Below are positions 27,929 through 38,705 of a stretch of DNA of 64,000 nt, in pieces. The notes below the pieces were generated by a model, which was not told the origin of the DNA, made no database searches, and saw only the letters and a list, made by a program, of their open reading frames with translations. Source of the DNA: Phytohalomonas tamaricis (GTDB lineage Bacteria > Pseudomonadota > Gammaproteobacteria > Pseudomonadales > Halomonadaceae); the NCBI RefSeq assembly GCF_003012345.1, contig NZ_PVRV01000024.1, positions 62,001 to 126,000 of the forward strand, given 5' to 3'. The first letter of the stretch is position 1. Each line of letters begins with the position of its first letter. The position numbers and the translations under genes are program-made.

Positions 27929-30193
27929 TTAAGCCAGCTCTGTCTCCGTTGCCAAGTGCAGTTCATTTCCTTCAACTGTCACATGAACCAGTCCACCATG
28001 GTCAGCCAAGTCACCGAACAGAATCATCTCAGCAAGTGGCTTTTTAAGCTTTTCCTGTATTAAGCGAGCCATGGGCCGCGCACCCATGTCAGGATCATAA
28101 CCATGATCTGCCAACCATTGGCGCGCATCATCATCGACGTCCAACTGGACACGTTTTTCATCAAGCTGCGCCTGCAGCTCGACAAGAAACTTGTCGACCA
28201 CGTTACGCACTACTGACATGTCCAAACTACGGAACTGAATAATGCTATCGAGACGATTACGGAACTCAGGCGAGAATGTCCGGCGAATAACTTCCATCGC
28301 ATCGCTGGAATGATCCTGCGTCTGGAACCCGATCGAGCGACGCGATGCCTGTTCAGCTCCCGCATTTGACGTCATGATAATAATCACGTTACGGAAGTCA
28401 GCCTCACGACCGTTGTTATCCGTTAACTTGCCATGGTCCATAACTTGCAGCAGCAGGTTAAACACTTCCGGATGCGCCTTTTCGATCTCATCAAGCAACA
28501 GCACACAATGTGGCTGCTTGGTAATCGCTTCTGTCAACAAGCCGCCTTGATCGTATCCGACGTAACCGGGAGGCGCACCGATCAAACGCGACACCGTATG
28601 CCGCTCCATATACTCGGACATATCAAAGCGTACCAGTTCTATGCCCATTAGCTGGGATAACTGACGCGCCACCTCGGTTTTACCTACCCCAGTCGGCCCG
28701 GCAAACAGGAAACTACCCACTGGCTTATCGGGCGAGTTGAGTCCAGCACGTGATAGCTTGATCGCTGCTGACAGGCTTTCAATCGCCTCACCCTGACCGA
28801 ATACCAGCATTTTCAGATCGCGCTCAAGGTTGGCCAGAAGCTTACGATCTGAACTGGAAACACTCTTTGGCGGGATGCGTGCAATAGACGCCACAATCGC
28901 TTCGATCTGACCTACGTCAATAGTACCGACTCGTGCCTCAACCGGCAGAAGACGCTGATGCGCACCAGCTTCATCAATTACATCAATAGCCTTGTCAGGC
29001 AGATGACGATCGTTGATATAGCGATCAGCCAACCTTACTGCAGATTCCATCGCTGCATCGGTATATTTAAGCTGATGGTGTTCTTCGAAACGACCGCGCA
29101 GACCTTTAAGGATGCGAATCGTATCGTCTACGGAAGGTTCCATGACATCAACTTTCTGGAAACGACGCGCCAAGGCACGATCCTTCTCGAAAATGCCACG
29201 GAATTCCTGGAATGTAGTCGAACCGATACAGCGCAATTCACCCGATGACAGCAGCGGCTTAAGCAAGTTAGATGCATCCATCACACCACCGGATGCAGCT
29301 CCAGCACCAATAACGGTATGAATTTCATCAATAAACAAGACCGAATTAGGCTCTTTCTTGAGCTCAGCAAGCAGTGACTTCAACCGCTTCTCAAAATCAC
29401 CCCGATATTTGGTGCCTGCCAACAAAGCCCCCATATCGAGCGAGTACACCACAGCATCAGCAATGACGTCGGGCACGTCCTCTTCGACGATCCGCTTGGC
29501 CAAACCTTCAGCAATCGCCGTCTTGCCTACACCGGCCTCACCGACCAGCAGCGGATTGTTCTTGCGTCGACGCGCCAGAATCTGCACGACCCGCTCAAGC
29601 TCGTGATCACGGCCGATAAGCGGATCGATCTTGCCCATCCTCGCCTGTTCATTGAGGTTGGTCGCATAGCCTGTCAACGGATGAGAACCACCCTCACTGA
29701 TGCTTTCTTCCGTTTCTTCAGATTCCTGATTACCGCTCGGTGCTTGGCCATGGCCAGCCACCTTGGATATACCATGAGCGATATAATTGACAGCATCTAC
29801 CCGAGCAACGTTTTGTTGCTTGAGGAAATAGACCGCCTGGCTTTCCTGCTCGGAAAAGATCGCGACCAGCACATTAGCGCCGGTAACTTCACTCTTTCCA
29901 GAAGATTGCACATGAAATACTGCGCGTTGCAGCACGCGCTGGAAACCGAGCGTAGGCTGAGTTTCACGATCATCCTGCTCTTCAGGAATCAAAGGCGTGG
30001 TTGAATTGATAAAATCCTGCAAGTCCGTGCGCAGCTTATCCAGATTAGCACCACAAGCGCGCAGCACATCGGCGGCGGAAGCGTTATCCAACAAAGCCAA
30101 CAGGAGATGTTCCACGGTCATGAATTCGTGGCGCTTTGAACGCGCCACGGTGAATGCCGTGTTCAGGGTCAGTTCAAGTTCTTTACTCAACAT
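27929..30193 (-). CDS. clpA: ATP-dependent Clp protease ATP-binding subunit ClpA
   Basis: The AAA+ unfoldase of ClpAP. The 754-residue protein has the N-terminal repeat domain that docks ClpS (LELTLNTAFTVARSKRHEFM). Two ATPase modules follow, with Walker A GEAGVGKTAIAEG (about 216) and GPTGVGKTEVARQ (about 498). Walker B regions are VLFIDEIHTVIG and VLLLDEIEKAHPEV. The IGF loop that docks ClpP is in RRSIGFQTQ near 616. GAGGGG precedes the ATG. It lies 30 bases downstream of clpS, and the pair faces aat-bpt-infA. Confidence 0.97.
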   Translation of the reverse strand: MLSKELELTLNTAFTVARSKRHEFMTVEHLLLALLDNASAADVLRACGANLDKLRTDLQDFINSTTPLIPEEQDDRETQPTLGFQRVLQRAVFHVQSSGKSEVTGANVLVAIFSEQESQAVYFLKQQNVARVDAVNYIAHGISKVAGHGQAPSGNQESEETEESISEGGSHPLTGYATNLNEQARMGKIDPLIGRDHELERVVQILARRRKNNPLLVGEAGVGKTAIAEGLAKRIVEEDVPDVIADAVVYSLDMGALLAGTKYRGDFEKRLKSLLAELKKEPNSVLFIDEIHTVIGAGAASGGVMDASNLLKPLLSSGELRCIGSTTFQEFRGIFEKDRALARRFQKVDVMEPSVDDTIRILKGLRGRFEEHHQLKYTDAAMESAVRLADRYINDRHLPDKAIDVIDEAGAHQRLLPVEARVGTIDVGQIEAIVASIARIPPKSVSSSDRKLLANLERDLKMLVFGQGEAIESLSAAIKLSRAGLNSPDKPVGSFLFAGPTGVGKTEVARQLSQLMGIELVRFDMSEYMERHTVSRLIGAPPGYVGYDQGGLLTEAITKQPHCVLLLDEIEKAHPEVFNLLLQVMDHGKLTDNNGREADFRNVIIIMTSNAGAEQASRRSIGFQTQDHSSDAMEVIRRTFSPEFRNRLDSIIQFRSLDMSVVRNVVDKFLVELQAQLDEKRVQLDVDDDARQWLADHGYDPDMGARPMARLIQEKLKKPLAEMILFGDLADHGGLVHVTVEGNELHLATETELA

Positions 30194-30223
30194 GGCAGTC
30201 CCCTCGTAGCCGCCTCGGGCAGA

Positions 30224-30553
30224 TCAGTCCGCCCGATCGATATCGCACAGCAGCGGATGCTGGCATTCACGAGCATATTGATTAACCTGATGACATTTAG
30301 TTTCCGCAATATCGCGAGTGAAAATGCCACAGGTCGCCTTCCCCTGCGTATGGACGGCCAGCATTATCTGAACCGCCTTTTCCTGATCCATGACGAAGAA
30401 GGTTTGCAGCACTTCAACAACAAACTCCATTGGAGTGTAATCATCGTTATGCAGCACCACTTTATATAATGGCGGTTGGGCCAGCTCAGGGTCGCTGGTC
30501 TGCTCCATTACATCGCCATGACCTTCCTTTTCCGGTTCTGAAGGACGTGTCAT
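30224..30553 (-). CDS. clpS: ClpS, N-recognin adaptor of ClpAP
   Basis: ClpS binds N-degron proteins (Leu, Phe, Trp, Tyr N-termini) and hands them to ClpA. The core [20 protein letters not shown] carries the Asn-Asp pair that holds the alpha-amino group. [32 protein letters not shown] and [12 protein letters not shown] follow. I take ATG 30553 ([11 protein letters not shown]), giving 109 residues, close to the usual 105-120. The open frame runs a further 63 codons upstream but family members do not carry such an extension. ATG 30508 is a shorter alternative. clpA follows by 30 bases. Confidence 0.93.
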   Translation of the reverse strand: MTRPSEPEKEGHGDVMEQTSDPELAQPPLYKVVLHNDDYTPMEFVVEVLQTFFVMDQEKAVQIMLAVHTQGKATCGIFTRDIAETKCHQVNQYARECQHPLLCDIDRAD

Positions 30554-30906
30554 TCCTGTCCGGATCAGCCCTCCATTAACATGAAAAGCTTCGCTATCTA
30601 CTTTGAACATAAGTTGCTGGGCCAATGAACACAAGCAAGAAGTGACTTGGACGCTCGTTTCAAACACATCATCATACTGCGAAGCATCATTACCTATGAC
30701 CTTAAAATGGTGCCTGAGACCATCACTTGCAACCTCTTTCAAGCGAAAAACTCCGAATAATCACCATACGCGTCTACTTCAAGCATAAGATTGAATATCC
30801 ACCAATTACCATGTCATACATTATATTAGTTTAACGCTACCAAAGAATGGCGCTGACGAGGCAAGCCAGAGTAGGCTTAATCCACATGCCCCGTGCAAGA
30901 GAACCA
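30554..30906. other. Divergent clpS/rluE intergenic region
   Basis: 353 bases between the chosen starts. It becomes AT-rich towards rluE (TTATATTAGTTTAACG near 30821-30835) and should hold both promoters, but I cannot assign a -35/-10 pair with confidence. No RNA gene, repeat or convincing small ORF is seen. An in-frame extension of clpS crosses most of it and is probably chance. Confidence 0.6.
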
Positions 30907-31506
30907 ATGAGCACTCTCTATCTCCTGAACAAACCTTTTCACATGCTGTCCCAATTTACCGACACCCAGGGACGAGCGACGCTAGCCGATATCATCGACA
31001 TCCCCGATATCTACCCTGCAGGTCGGCTTGATTATGATAGTGAAGGGCTTTTACTTCTGACTGATGACGGCGCGCTTGCGCATCACATTTCTAGTCCCGA
31101 TCATAAACAGCCCAAGACATATTGGGTTCAGGTAGAAGGCGAGCCTAATGAGGAAGCGCTCAAGGCACTGCGCGGTGGTATTACTTTAAACGATGGGCCA
31201 ACCAAGCAAGCCAAAGTACGCCGGATTTCTCCTCCGCACCTACCTGAACGGCAGCCGCCTGTTCGATATCGCGCCACCGTTCCTACCAGCTGGCTGGAAC
31301 TGACCATTACTGAAGGGCGTAACCGCCAGGTCAGGCGGATGACGGCGCATATTGGGCACCCTACCTTGCGCCTGATACGTGCTGCCATTGGATCATGGCA
31401 GCTTGCAGGCCTCGCTCCGGGAGAATGGCGCAAGGAGACGCTGCACATGCCGCAGCGCCCAGCATCTCCCACTTCTCTTCACTCACGCAAGCGAACAACC
31501 AAATGA
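30907..31506 (+). CDS. rluE: 23S rRNA pseudouridine(2457) synthase RluE type
   Basis: A pseudouridine synthase of the RsuA/RluB/E/F family without an S4 domain. LYLLNKPFHMLSQFTD is followed by the catalytic-Asp motif AGRLDYDSEGLLLLTDDG. KTYWVQVEGEP, LELTITEGRNRQVRRM and IGHPTLRLIRAAIG complete the fold. RluE is the closest match by length (199 residues) and by its linkage to nudJ and mnmA in E. coli. The start is ATG 30907 (MSTLYLLN). ATG 30847 would add 20 residues; the ribosome sites are weak for both. The stop overlaps nudJ as ATGA. Confidence 0.9.
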   Translation: MSTLYLLNKPFHMLSQFTDTQGRATLADIIDIPDIYPAGRLDYDSEGLLLLTDDGALAHHISSPDHKQPKTYWVQVEGEPNEEALKALRGGITLNDGPTKQAKVRRISPPHLPERQPPVRYRATVPTSWLELTITEGRNRQVRRMTAHIGHPTLRLIRAAIGSWQLAGLAPGEWRKETLHMPQRPASPTSLHSRKRTTK

Positions 31507-31970
31507 ACCGTTGGACACCCCATGCTACCGTAGCCTCGGTAGTAGCACGAGACGGCCATTATCTGATGGTTGAAGAAGACAAAGGCGGAGCACATACCGT
31601 TTTCAATCAGCCGGCGGGCCATCTGGAGGCAGGTGAAACACTGGAGCATGCTGCGCTTCGTGAAACGCTTGAAGAAAGCGCTTGGCAGGTTCACTTGACC
31701 GGCTACCTAGGGCTTTATATCAATACGGCATCTACAGGCATTACCTATCACAGCCACACGTTTCTTGCAGAGCCTGTGCGGGAAATCAACACACCACTCG
31801 ATGAAGGCATCGTTGCTGCCCACTGGCTAACGCTTGATGACATCAAGATGCTGGAAACTCAACAGCGCTTGCGTAGCCCTCTCGTCATGGCACGTCTGCT
31901 TGATGCCAATGCAGGGCAATGCTTTCCGCTTAGCATTATTCGTGAACAAACCCATCCTCTGCAGACTTAA
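31503..31970 (+). CDS. nudJ: Nudix hydrolase NudJ (HMP-PP phosphatase type)
   Basis: A 155-residue Nudix hydrolase. The Nudix box GHLEAGETLEHAALRETLEE is intact except that the last glycine position is alanine (SAW instead of xGU), as tolerated in several homologues. FNQPAGHLE and TFLAEPV fit the NudJ subfamily, which in E. coli hydrolyses nucleoside di- and triphosphates and the thiamin precursor HMP-PP. It starts at ATG 31503, overlapping the rluE stop by four bases, so the two are translationally coupled. mnmA follows within 50 bases behind its own possible promoter. Confidence 0.92.
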   Translation: MNRWTPHATVASVVARDGHYLMVEEDKGGAHTVFNQPAGHLEAGETLEHAALRETLEESAWQVHLTGYLGLYINTASTGITYHSHTFLAEPVREINTPLDEGIVAAHWLTLDDIKMLETQQRLRSPLVMARLLDANAGQCFPLSIIREQTHPLQT

Positions 31971-31995
31971 GAGACGTTGACGCTTCGGGTATAAT
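31967..31995 (+). promoter_or_regulatory. Candidate sigma-70 promoter of mnmA-hflD
   Basis: TTAAGA (31967-31972), a 17-base spacer and a perfect TATAAT (31990-31995). Transcription would begin near 32002. That leaves only about 11 bases before ATG 32013 but about 29 before ATG 32031, which favours the later start. Confidence 0.5.
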
Positions 31996-32012
31996 CACTA
32001 CCCATTCGTAAA

Positions 32013-33179
32013 ATGCCAATGAGATCATTGATGACTTCCCATACCGGTACGCATGCCGACACCGCTGCCGACAATATCCGGGGCAAGGTTATTGTCGGCA
32101 TGTCCGGAGGTGTCGACTCTTCAGTTTCCGCCCTGCTATTGCGTGAGCAGGGTTATCATGTCGAAGGCCTGTTCATGAAGAACTGGGACGAGGACGACGG
32201 CACAGAATATTGCACGGCCAAGGAAGACCTGGCGGATGCTCAAGCCGTGTGCGATAAACTCGGCATCACGCTGCATACCGCCAATTTCGCGGCAGAATAC
32301 TGGGACAATGTGTTCGAGCACTTTCTGGCCGAATACAAGGCCGGACGTACACCCAATCCAGACATCCTGTGTAACAAGGAGATCAAGTTCAAGGTCTTCC
32401 TGGAATATGCCGAGATGCTTGGCGCCGAGCTTATCGCGACCGGACATTATGTGCGTCGTGGTGAGCGGGACGGCCATGCACGTCTGCTCAAGGGTCTCGA
32501 TCCCAACAAGGATCAGAGCTACTTCCTGCACGCTGTCGGCGAACAGGCTATCGCCAAGACATTATTTCCGATCGGTGAACTGGAAAAGCCCGAAGTGCGC
32601 GCCATCGCCGAGCGACACGGCCTTATCACTGCCAAGAAAAAAGACTCCACCGGCATCTGTTTTATCGGCGAGCGGCGCTTTAGTGATTTCCTTAAGCAAT
32701 ACCTGCCCGCGCAGCCCGGCAAGATCGAGACGCCTGAAGGCGATGTGATCGGCGAGCACATGGGGCTGATGTATTATACCCTCGGCCAGCGTCAGGGGCT
32801 GGGCATCGGCGGGATCAATGGTTATCCCGAAGAGCCTTGGTATGTCGCAGGGAAAGATCTTGAACGCAATGTGTTGATCGCCGTTCAGGGCAAGCATCAT
32901 CCGCTGCTCTATACCGACACACTCACTACCGAGGTGGTCGACTGGGTTGCTGGTGAAGCACCCGCGCGTGAATTTAGAGCCGCTGCCAAGGTACGCTATC
33001 GTCAGAATGAGCAGCCCTGTCAGGTACGTATCAATGCCGATGGCGGCGTCAGCGTCACGTTCGACACGCCACAACGTGCCGTCACGCCAGGGCAATCCCT
33101 GGTGCTCTATGACAAAGACATCTGTCTAGGCGGTGGCGTCATCACGCACGCTTGGCAACATGCGGAGCATGCGGCATGA
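32013..33179 (+). CDS. mnmA: tRNA-specific 2-thiouridylase MnmA
   Basis: MnmA thiolates U34 of tRNA for Lys, Glu and Gln, receiving sulfur through the Tus relay. The PP-loop [17 protein letters not shown] is near the N-terminus, then [13 protein letters not shown]. The two catalytic cysteines are in [12 protein letters not shown] and [24 protein letters not shown] and the C-terminal beta-barrel follow. The longest start is ATG 32013. ATG 32031 (MTSHTGTH) gives a family-sized N-terminus and may be the real one in view of the short leader. The stop overlaps hflD as ATGA, as in many gammaproteobacteria. Confidence 0.95.
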   Translation: MPMRSLMTSHTGTHADTAADNIRGKVIVGMSGGVDSSVSALLLREQGYHVEGLFMKNWDEDDGTEYCTAKEDLADAQAVCDKLGITLHTANFAAEYWDNVFEHFLAEYKAGRTPNPDILCNKEIKFKVFLEYAEMLGAELIATGHYVRRGERDGHARLLKGLDPNKDQSYFLHAVGEQAIAKTLFPIGELEKPEVRAIAERHGLITAKKKDSTGICFIGERRFSDFLKQYLPAQPGKIETPEGDVIGEHMGLMYYTLGQRQGLGIGGINGYPEEPWYVAGKDLERNVLIAVQGKHHPLLYTDTLTTEVVDWVAGEAPAREFRAAAKVRYRQNEQPCQVRINADGGVSVTFDTPQRAVTPGQSLVLYDKDICLGGGVITHAWQHAEHAA

Positions 33180-33790
33180 ATCAGCAACAGCGACAGGCCC
33201 TGGCTCTGGCAGGCGTCTTTCAGGCCGCAGCCGTTGTTGACGAGCTGGCACGCACCGGCCATCACGACGAACGTGCCTGGCGCACCCTGATCCTCGCTAC
33301 CATCGATACTAACCCGGCCACGTTCGAATCGATTTACGGTGATAATCACAACAACTTGCGCTTGGGTATCGATACGTTACAGGGCGTATTAACCCGCACG
33401 CCAAATTCGCCCAACGTCATGCGCTATGGTTTTTCACTGATTTTATTGATGCAGAAACTGCAAAAGCAGCCGCAGATGATGGATACATTGGGTGAGCGGC
33501 TTAATCGTATCAATGCCCAGGCCGAGCATTTTGGTCATACCCATGAGAACGTCATCGCCAGCCTCGGCGAACTCTATCAGGATACGTTATCGACATTTAG
33601 TTACCGTATCGTCGTCCAGGGTGATCCCAGCCTGCTGCAGAGTCGCATGATGCCTGAGCGCGTGCGCGCCATTCTGATGGCAGGGGTGCGCTTTGCATTA
33701 CTCTGGCATCAGCAAGGTGGACGCCGCTGGAAGCTGATCATGGGTCGCGGCGCACTTAGACAGGCCCTCAAAGACATCGACCGCTACTGA
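33176..33790 (+). CDS. hflD: HflD, lysogenization regulator / conserved mnmA-linked protein
   Basis: A 204-residue helical protein. [45 protein letters not shown] and [19 protein letters not shown] are typical of the HflD (YcfC) family. In E. coli it is a peripheral membrane protein that affects lambda CII; its normal job is not settled. It starts at ATG 33176 inside the end of mnmA (ATGA). purB follows after 54 bases, giving the conserved order mnmA-hflD-purB. Confidence 0.93.
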   Translation: MNQQQRQALALAGVFQAAAVVDELARTGHHDERAWRTLILATIDTNPATFESIYGDNHNNLRLGIDTLQGVLTRTPNSPNVMRYGFSLILLMQKLQKQPQMMDTLGERLNRINAQAEHFGHTHENVIASLGELYQDTLSTFSYRIVVQGDPSLLQSRMMPERVRAILMAGVRFALLWHQQGGRRWKLIMGRGALRQALKDIDRY

Positions 33791-33829
33791 CCCGTTACCT
33801 TTTCATTGCCACCGCGCCCCGACGCCTAA

Positions 33830-35212
<1,383 letters not shown>

Positions 35213-35305
35213 GCAGACATCGCATTACTCACTATTTCTCCGGCGCCTGATGTTAAATACATTGGGCGCCGGCATTTGTTTAGAAGCCTATTTTGGAGAT
35301 ATCGC

Positions 35306-36472
35306 ATGTCAACACCATTGACCCTCTTGGGTGGCCTGAGTGCCGAGCAGTTTCTTGCCGACTATTGGCAAAAACGCCCTCTGCTGATTCGTGGTGCTTT
35401 TCCTGATTTCGAATCACCGCTATCACCTGATGAACTGGCTGGCCTGGCCTGCGAGGAAAACGTCGAGGCGCGCTTAGTCGAAGAGCATGGTTCCAAGGGC
35501 CCCTGGCAGCTCAGTCACGGTCCTTTCGATGATGATACCTTCTCAAGGCTAGGCGATCGCGACTGGACGTTACTGGTCCAAGCAGTCGACCACTATGTTC
35601 CCGACGTCGCTGAGTTACTTGAACACTTCGACTTTATCCCTAGCTGGCGTCTCGACGATATCATGGTGAGCTACGCACCTCCGGGTGGCAATGTCGGCCC
35701 TCATGTCGATAATTACGATGTATTTCTGCTCCAGGCCAGTGGTCAGCGTCGCTGGCAAGTCGGTGGACTGATTGATGAAGATGCCCCGATCATTTCGGGA
35801 ATAGATCTGCGTATTCTGGAAAGCTTTGAAGTCGACGCCGAGCAGGACTGGGTACTTGAGCCCGGCGACATGCTTTATTTACCTCCGCGCATCGCCCACC
35901 ACGGTGTCAGTCAGAGCGATGATTGCATGACCTTCTCGGTCGGCTTTCGCGCCCCTTCCGCCGATGAGATCGTGACGTCATTTGCTGACTACATGGGTGA
36001 GCAACTGTCGGAGACGCTTCGCTACAACGATGCTGATCTCAAGTCAGGTGATCATGCCGGCAAACTCGAAGCTGCCGCCATCGAGCGGGTCCGTGCGCTG
36101 CTGCTCAAGACACTAGACGACCGTGCGCAGCTCGCCCAGTGGTTCGGACGTTACATGACTCAAGCTAAGTATCCTGACCAGTTAGTTGAAGCAGAAGAAC
36201 CGGTCCATGCCGATGAAGTCGAAGCCGCGCTCAAGGACGGCATCGTACTCGAACGCACCCTCGGCTCACGCTTTGCTTTCCATGAAGATGAGCATGGCGT
36301 CACGCTGTTCGTCGATGGTGATGGCGTAAGCTGCGAAGCACGTCTTGCCCGCCATCTGGCGTCCACCGCACCAATCGACGAATCCGTGCTGCGCTTTCTC
36401 GATGCCAGCGTACTGCTCGCCGCGCTGCTTACCCGTGGCAGTCTGTCATGGCCCGGAGACGATGAAGAGTGA
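35306..36472 (+). CDS. roxA: Ribosomal protein L16 3-hydroxylase (RoxA/YcfD)
   Basis: A 2-oxoglutarate and Fe(II) oxygenase of the JmjC/cupin type that hydroxylates an Arg of ribosomal protein L16. FLADYWQKRPLLIRGAF is the family start. The iron site is His133-x-Asp135 (GPHVDNYDVFLL) with a second His around 198 (PPRIAHHGVSQ). The C-terminal part is the winged-helix-like dimerisation region. I start at ATG 35306 (MSTPLTLL), with GGAG eight bases upstream; a TTG ten codons earlier has no support. The stop overlaps the next gene as GTGA. It follows purB by 93 bases. Confidence 0.94.
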   Translation: MSTPLTLLGGLSAEQFLADYWQKRPLLIRGAFPDFESPLSPDELAGLACEENVEARLVEEHGSKGPWQLSHGPFDDDTFSRLGDRDWTLLVQAVDHYVPDVAELLEHFDFIPSWRLDDIMVSYAPPGGNVGPHVDNYDVFLLQASGQRRWQVGGLIDEDAPIISGIDLRILESFEVDAEQDWVLEPGDMLYLPPRIAHHGVSQSDDCMTFSVGFRAPSADEIVTSFADYMGEQLSETLRYNDADLKSGDHAGKLEAAAIERVRALLLKTLDDRAQLAQWFGRYMTQAKYPDQLVEAEEPVHADEVEAALKDGIVLERTLGSRFAFHEDEHGVTLFVDGDGVSCEARLARHLASTAPIDESVLRFLDASVLLAALLTRGSLSWPGDDEE

Positions 36473-36894
36473 GCGTCGCTATTGAAAGCGGTGATTGGGC
36501 AACGCTCGGAGAGGACTGCACTGCGATTCGCTATAGCGTCTTCATCGAGGAGCAGCAGGTGCCGGTGGAAGAAGAGTTGGACGCGCGCGATGGCGATTGT
36601 CTGCACTTCCTCTTACGTGTCGACGGCGAGCCCGTTGGCACTGCACGCCTTCTACCTGATGGGCATATCGGCCGCGTTGCCATTCTTGCCGCCTATCGTG
36701 GTAAAGGCTTGGGGCGCGAACTGATGCAGACCATTATTGAAAAGGCGCGAGATCGCGGCCATGACTCGGTCGCACTTGCCGCCCAGACCCACGCGCTCGA
36801 CTTCTATGCACGGCTTGGATTCATTGCGCATGGCCCCGAGTTTCTTGATGCAGGCATTCCCCACCGGGACATGACGCTCAACTTCAAGGGGTAA
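36469..36894 (+). CDS. GNAT family N-acetyltransferase
   Basis: A 141-residue acetyltransferase of the GNAT fold. RYSVFIEEQQVPVEEELD is the N-terminal part typical of the ElaA/YjcF-type subgroup. GRVAILAAYRGKGLGRELM carries the acetyl-CoA pyrophosphate loop (RGKGLG), and FYARLGFIAHG is the last conserved strand-helix. The start GTG at 36469 overlaps the roxA stop, so it is coupled to roxA. The acceptor is unknown. Confidence 0.88.
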   Translation: MSVAIESGDWATLGEDCTAIRYSVFIEEQQVPVEEELDARDGDCLHFLLRVDGEPVGTARLLPDGHIGRVAILAAYRGKGLGRELMQTIIEKARDRGHDSVALAAQTHALDFYARLGFIAHGPEFLDAGIPHRDMTLNFKG

Positions 36895-37066
36895 ACTATA
36901 TTCTGGCGTTTACGCCCAGTAGCGGCAAAACGATGTTGTTTAATTCGTCTAAACTGAAGTTCATATTGGATTGTCTAATTAGGAAACATTGTTCGCGAGC
37001 GCTATTTTAAAGCATACGCCAACGTTTGGTTCCACTTAAGCGTGTGCAACGATGGAGACAGTACTT

Positions 37067-37534
37067 ATGAAACGTTATTTAGCAGTAGCAGCGTTAGGCC
37101 TTCTCACGCTCGGTGGTTGTGCCAACAGTGATATCTATTCTGGCAATACCTACACAGGCGATCAGGCCAAGACAGCACGCAGCGTAAGCTATGGCACTGT
37201 CACAGGCGTACGCCCAGTCACTATCCAGGCGGGTAACGCCAACGATACTGGGCTTGGCTCCATCGGTGGCGCCGTAATTGGTGGCCTGTTAGGCAATCAG
37301 TTCGGCGGCGGTTCAGGCCGTGTACTGACGACAGCGGCTGGTGCTTTGGGCGGCACGGTCGCAGGTACCAAGATTGAGCAGAACGCCAACCAGGTCGACG
37401 CCTATGAAATCCAGGTTCAGCGTGACGACGGTCAAAACGTAGTGGTTGTGCAGAAAGCGGACACACCTTACCAAGTCGGTCAGCGCGTACGTTTGATCGG
37501 CTCCGGTAACGACTTGAGTGTCGCGCCCCAGTAA
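37067..37534 (+). CDS. slyB: Outer-membrane lipoprotein with glycine zipper, SlyB/Pcp family
   Basis: A 155-residue lipoprotein. The signal peptide MKRYLAVAALGLLTLGGC ends in the lipobox LGGC, and Ala at +2 predicts the outer membrane. A glycine-zipper segment (GSIGGAVIGGLLGNQFGGG, then AAGALGGTVAGTKIEQNANQ) is followed by the beta region YEIQVQRDDGQNVVVVQKAD and VGQRVRLIG. This is the SlyB (17 kDa surface antigen/Pcp) arrangement; in E. coli SlyB surrounds outer-membrane proteins under stress. The start is ATG 37067, with GGAG nine bases before. It stands alone with its own terminator. Confidence 0.9.
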   Translation: MKRYLAVAALGLLTLGGCANSDIYSGNTYTGDQAKTARSVSYGTVTGVRPVTIQAGNANDTGLGSIGGAVIGGLLGNQFGGGSGRVLTTAAGALGGTVAGTKIEQNANQVDAYEIQVQRDDGQNVVVVQKADTPYQVGQRVRLIGSGNDLSVAPQ

Positions 37535-37555
37535 CCGCATCAGCGCAACATGGAT

Positions 37556-37592
37556 AAAAAAACCGTGCGTCGTGAGACGTACGGTTTTTTAA
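37556..37592 (+). terminator. Terminator of slyB
   Basis: An 11-bp stem AACCGTGCGTC (37561-37571) / GACGTACGGTT (37576-37586), with one G-U pair and a GTGA loop, followed by TTTTTT and preceded by an A-run. Confidence 0.88.
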
Positions 37593-37706
37593 TTATTTAT
37601 AATTAATATAACGCAATTTAATTAGCGCCCTATCAAATGAACGGGACGATACGCTACATTAAGGCGTATTACACATAAAAATCTTTACCTCGATAAGGAT
37701 GTCACC

Positions 37707-38687
37707 ATGGTACGTCGTGCACTGCTCTTTGCTGCTTGCGCCATCGGCTCTTCCCCTGTTCTGGCCGATGGTATCTTGTCCCTCAAGGTGGAAAATGATC
37801 TTTTGGCCGTCGGCGATCAAGATGGCCACTATACCAACGGCATCGAAGGCGCCTGGACCTTCGAACCTGGCGCCGATCACTGGACACGTCGCCTGTCCAA
37901 CAGCATTCCCCTGTGGTCGCACGGCGAAGTCGATGCCGTGACCTACCGTGTCGGCCATCAAATGTATACGCCGACCAATATCAAGCGTAGTGACCTGATC
38001 GAGGATGACCGTCCTTATGCCGGTTATCTTTACGGCGGTATATCTCTGTTTCAGGACAATGCAAGCCGTTGGTTAAGAACTACAGATGCGCTCCATCTCG
38101 ATATAGGGATCGTAGGCCCTGCAGCGGGAGCCAAACACTTGCAGAAAGTGGCACACAACATCTCCGGTAGTGACGACCCCGAGGGTTGGCATAATCAGCT
38201 ACATAACGAGCCAACGGTCTCTCTCGGCTGGAGCCGCGCTTGGTGGCTACGCAACTCACTCGGTGGCCTTGAGCTGGAATACGGACCCAATGTCGGTTTC
38301 AATCTCGGCAATCTTTACGACTACGCATCGAGCGGCATAGGCCTGCGCTTCGGCCACGATCTCGAACATCACTACGGCATCCCCGGGGTAGCGCCGTCAC
38401 AGAGCGGCCGAAGCTACTTTACTCCAAATGCTGCTGACTTCGGCTGGTTCGGCTTCGTTAATCTCGAAGGCCGCTACATGGCACATAATCTTTTTCTCGA
38501 CGGTAACACTTTCGAGGATAGCCATGATGTTGACCGCCGCGAGTGGGTTGGCGATGCCCAGGCCGGGGTTGCCTTCAACTGGAACCGCTGGAGCCTGGCC
38601 TTCACCCATGTGTGGCGCACCCACGAGTTCGAGGAACAGGATAGATCTGACCGTTTCGGCTCGCTGGTACTATCGACGTGGCTATAA
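37707..38687 (+). CDS. lpxR: Lipid A deacylase LpxR family outer-membrane protein
   Basis: A 326-residue beta-barrel protein with the signal peptide MVRRALLFAACAIGSSPVLA. ENDLLAVGDQDGHYTNG, DDRPYAGYLYGGISLF and HLDIGIVGPAAGAKHLQK are the signature blocks of LpxR (DUF2219), which removes the 3'-acyloxyacyl group of lipid A in Salmonella and Helicobacter. The conserved Asn, Asp and Thr cluster near the N-terminus and the Arg in DRPYAG are visible. It ends in STWL. Activity on the native lipid A is inferred. It is monocistronic, with its own terminator. Confidence 0.9.
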   Translation: MVRRALLFAACAIGSSPVLADGILSLKVENDLLAVGDQDGHYTNGIEGAWTFEPGADHWTRRLSNSIPLWSHGEVDAVTYRVGHQMYTPTNIKRSDLIEDDRPYAGYLYGGISLFQDNASRWLRTTDALHLDIGIVGPAAGAKHLQKVAHNISGSDDPEGWHNQLHNEPTVSLGWSRAWWLRNSLGGLELEYGPNVGFNLGNLYDYASSGIGLRFGHDLEHHYGIPGVAPSQSGRSYFTPNAADFGWFGFVNLEGRYMAHNLFLDGNTFEDSHDVDRREWVGDAQAGVAFNWNRWSLAFTHVWRTHEFEEQDRSDRFGSLVLSTWL

Positions 38688-38705
38688 CTCTGAGCCAAGC
38701 ATTAT

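Noticed and set aside
30554-30742. A 63-residue N-terminal extension of ClpS
   Set aside because: ClpS proteins do not carry such an extension, and internal starts agree with the family length.
31977-31995. TTGACG next to TATAAT before mnmA as a strong promoter
   Set aside because: The spacing is only 7 bases; the 17-base spaced TTAAGA was used instead.
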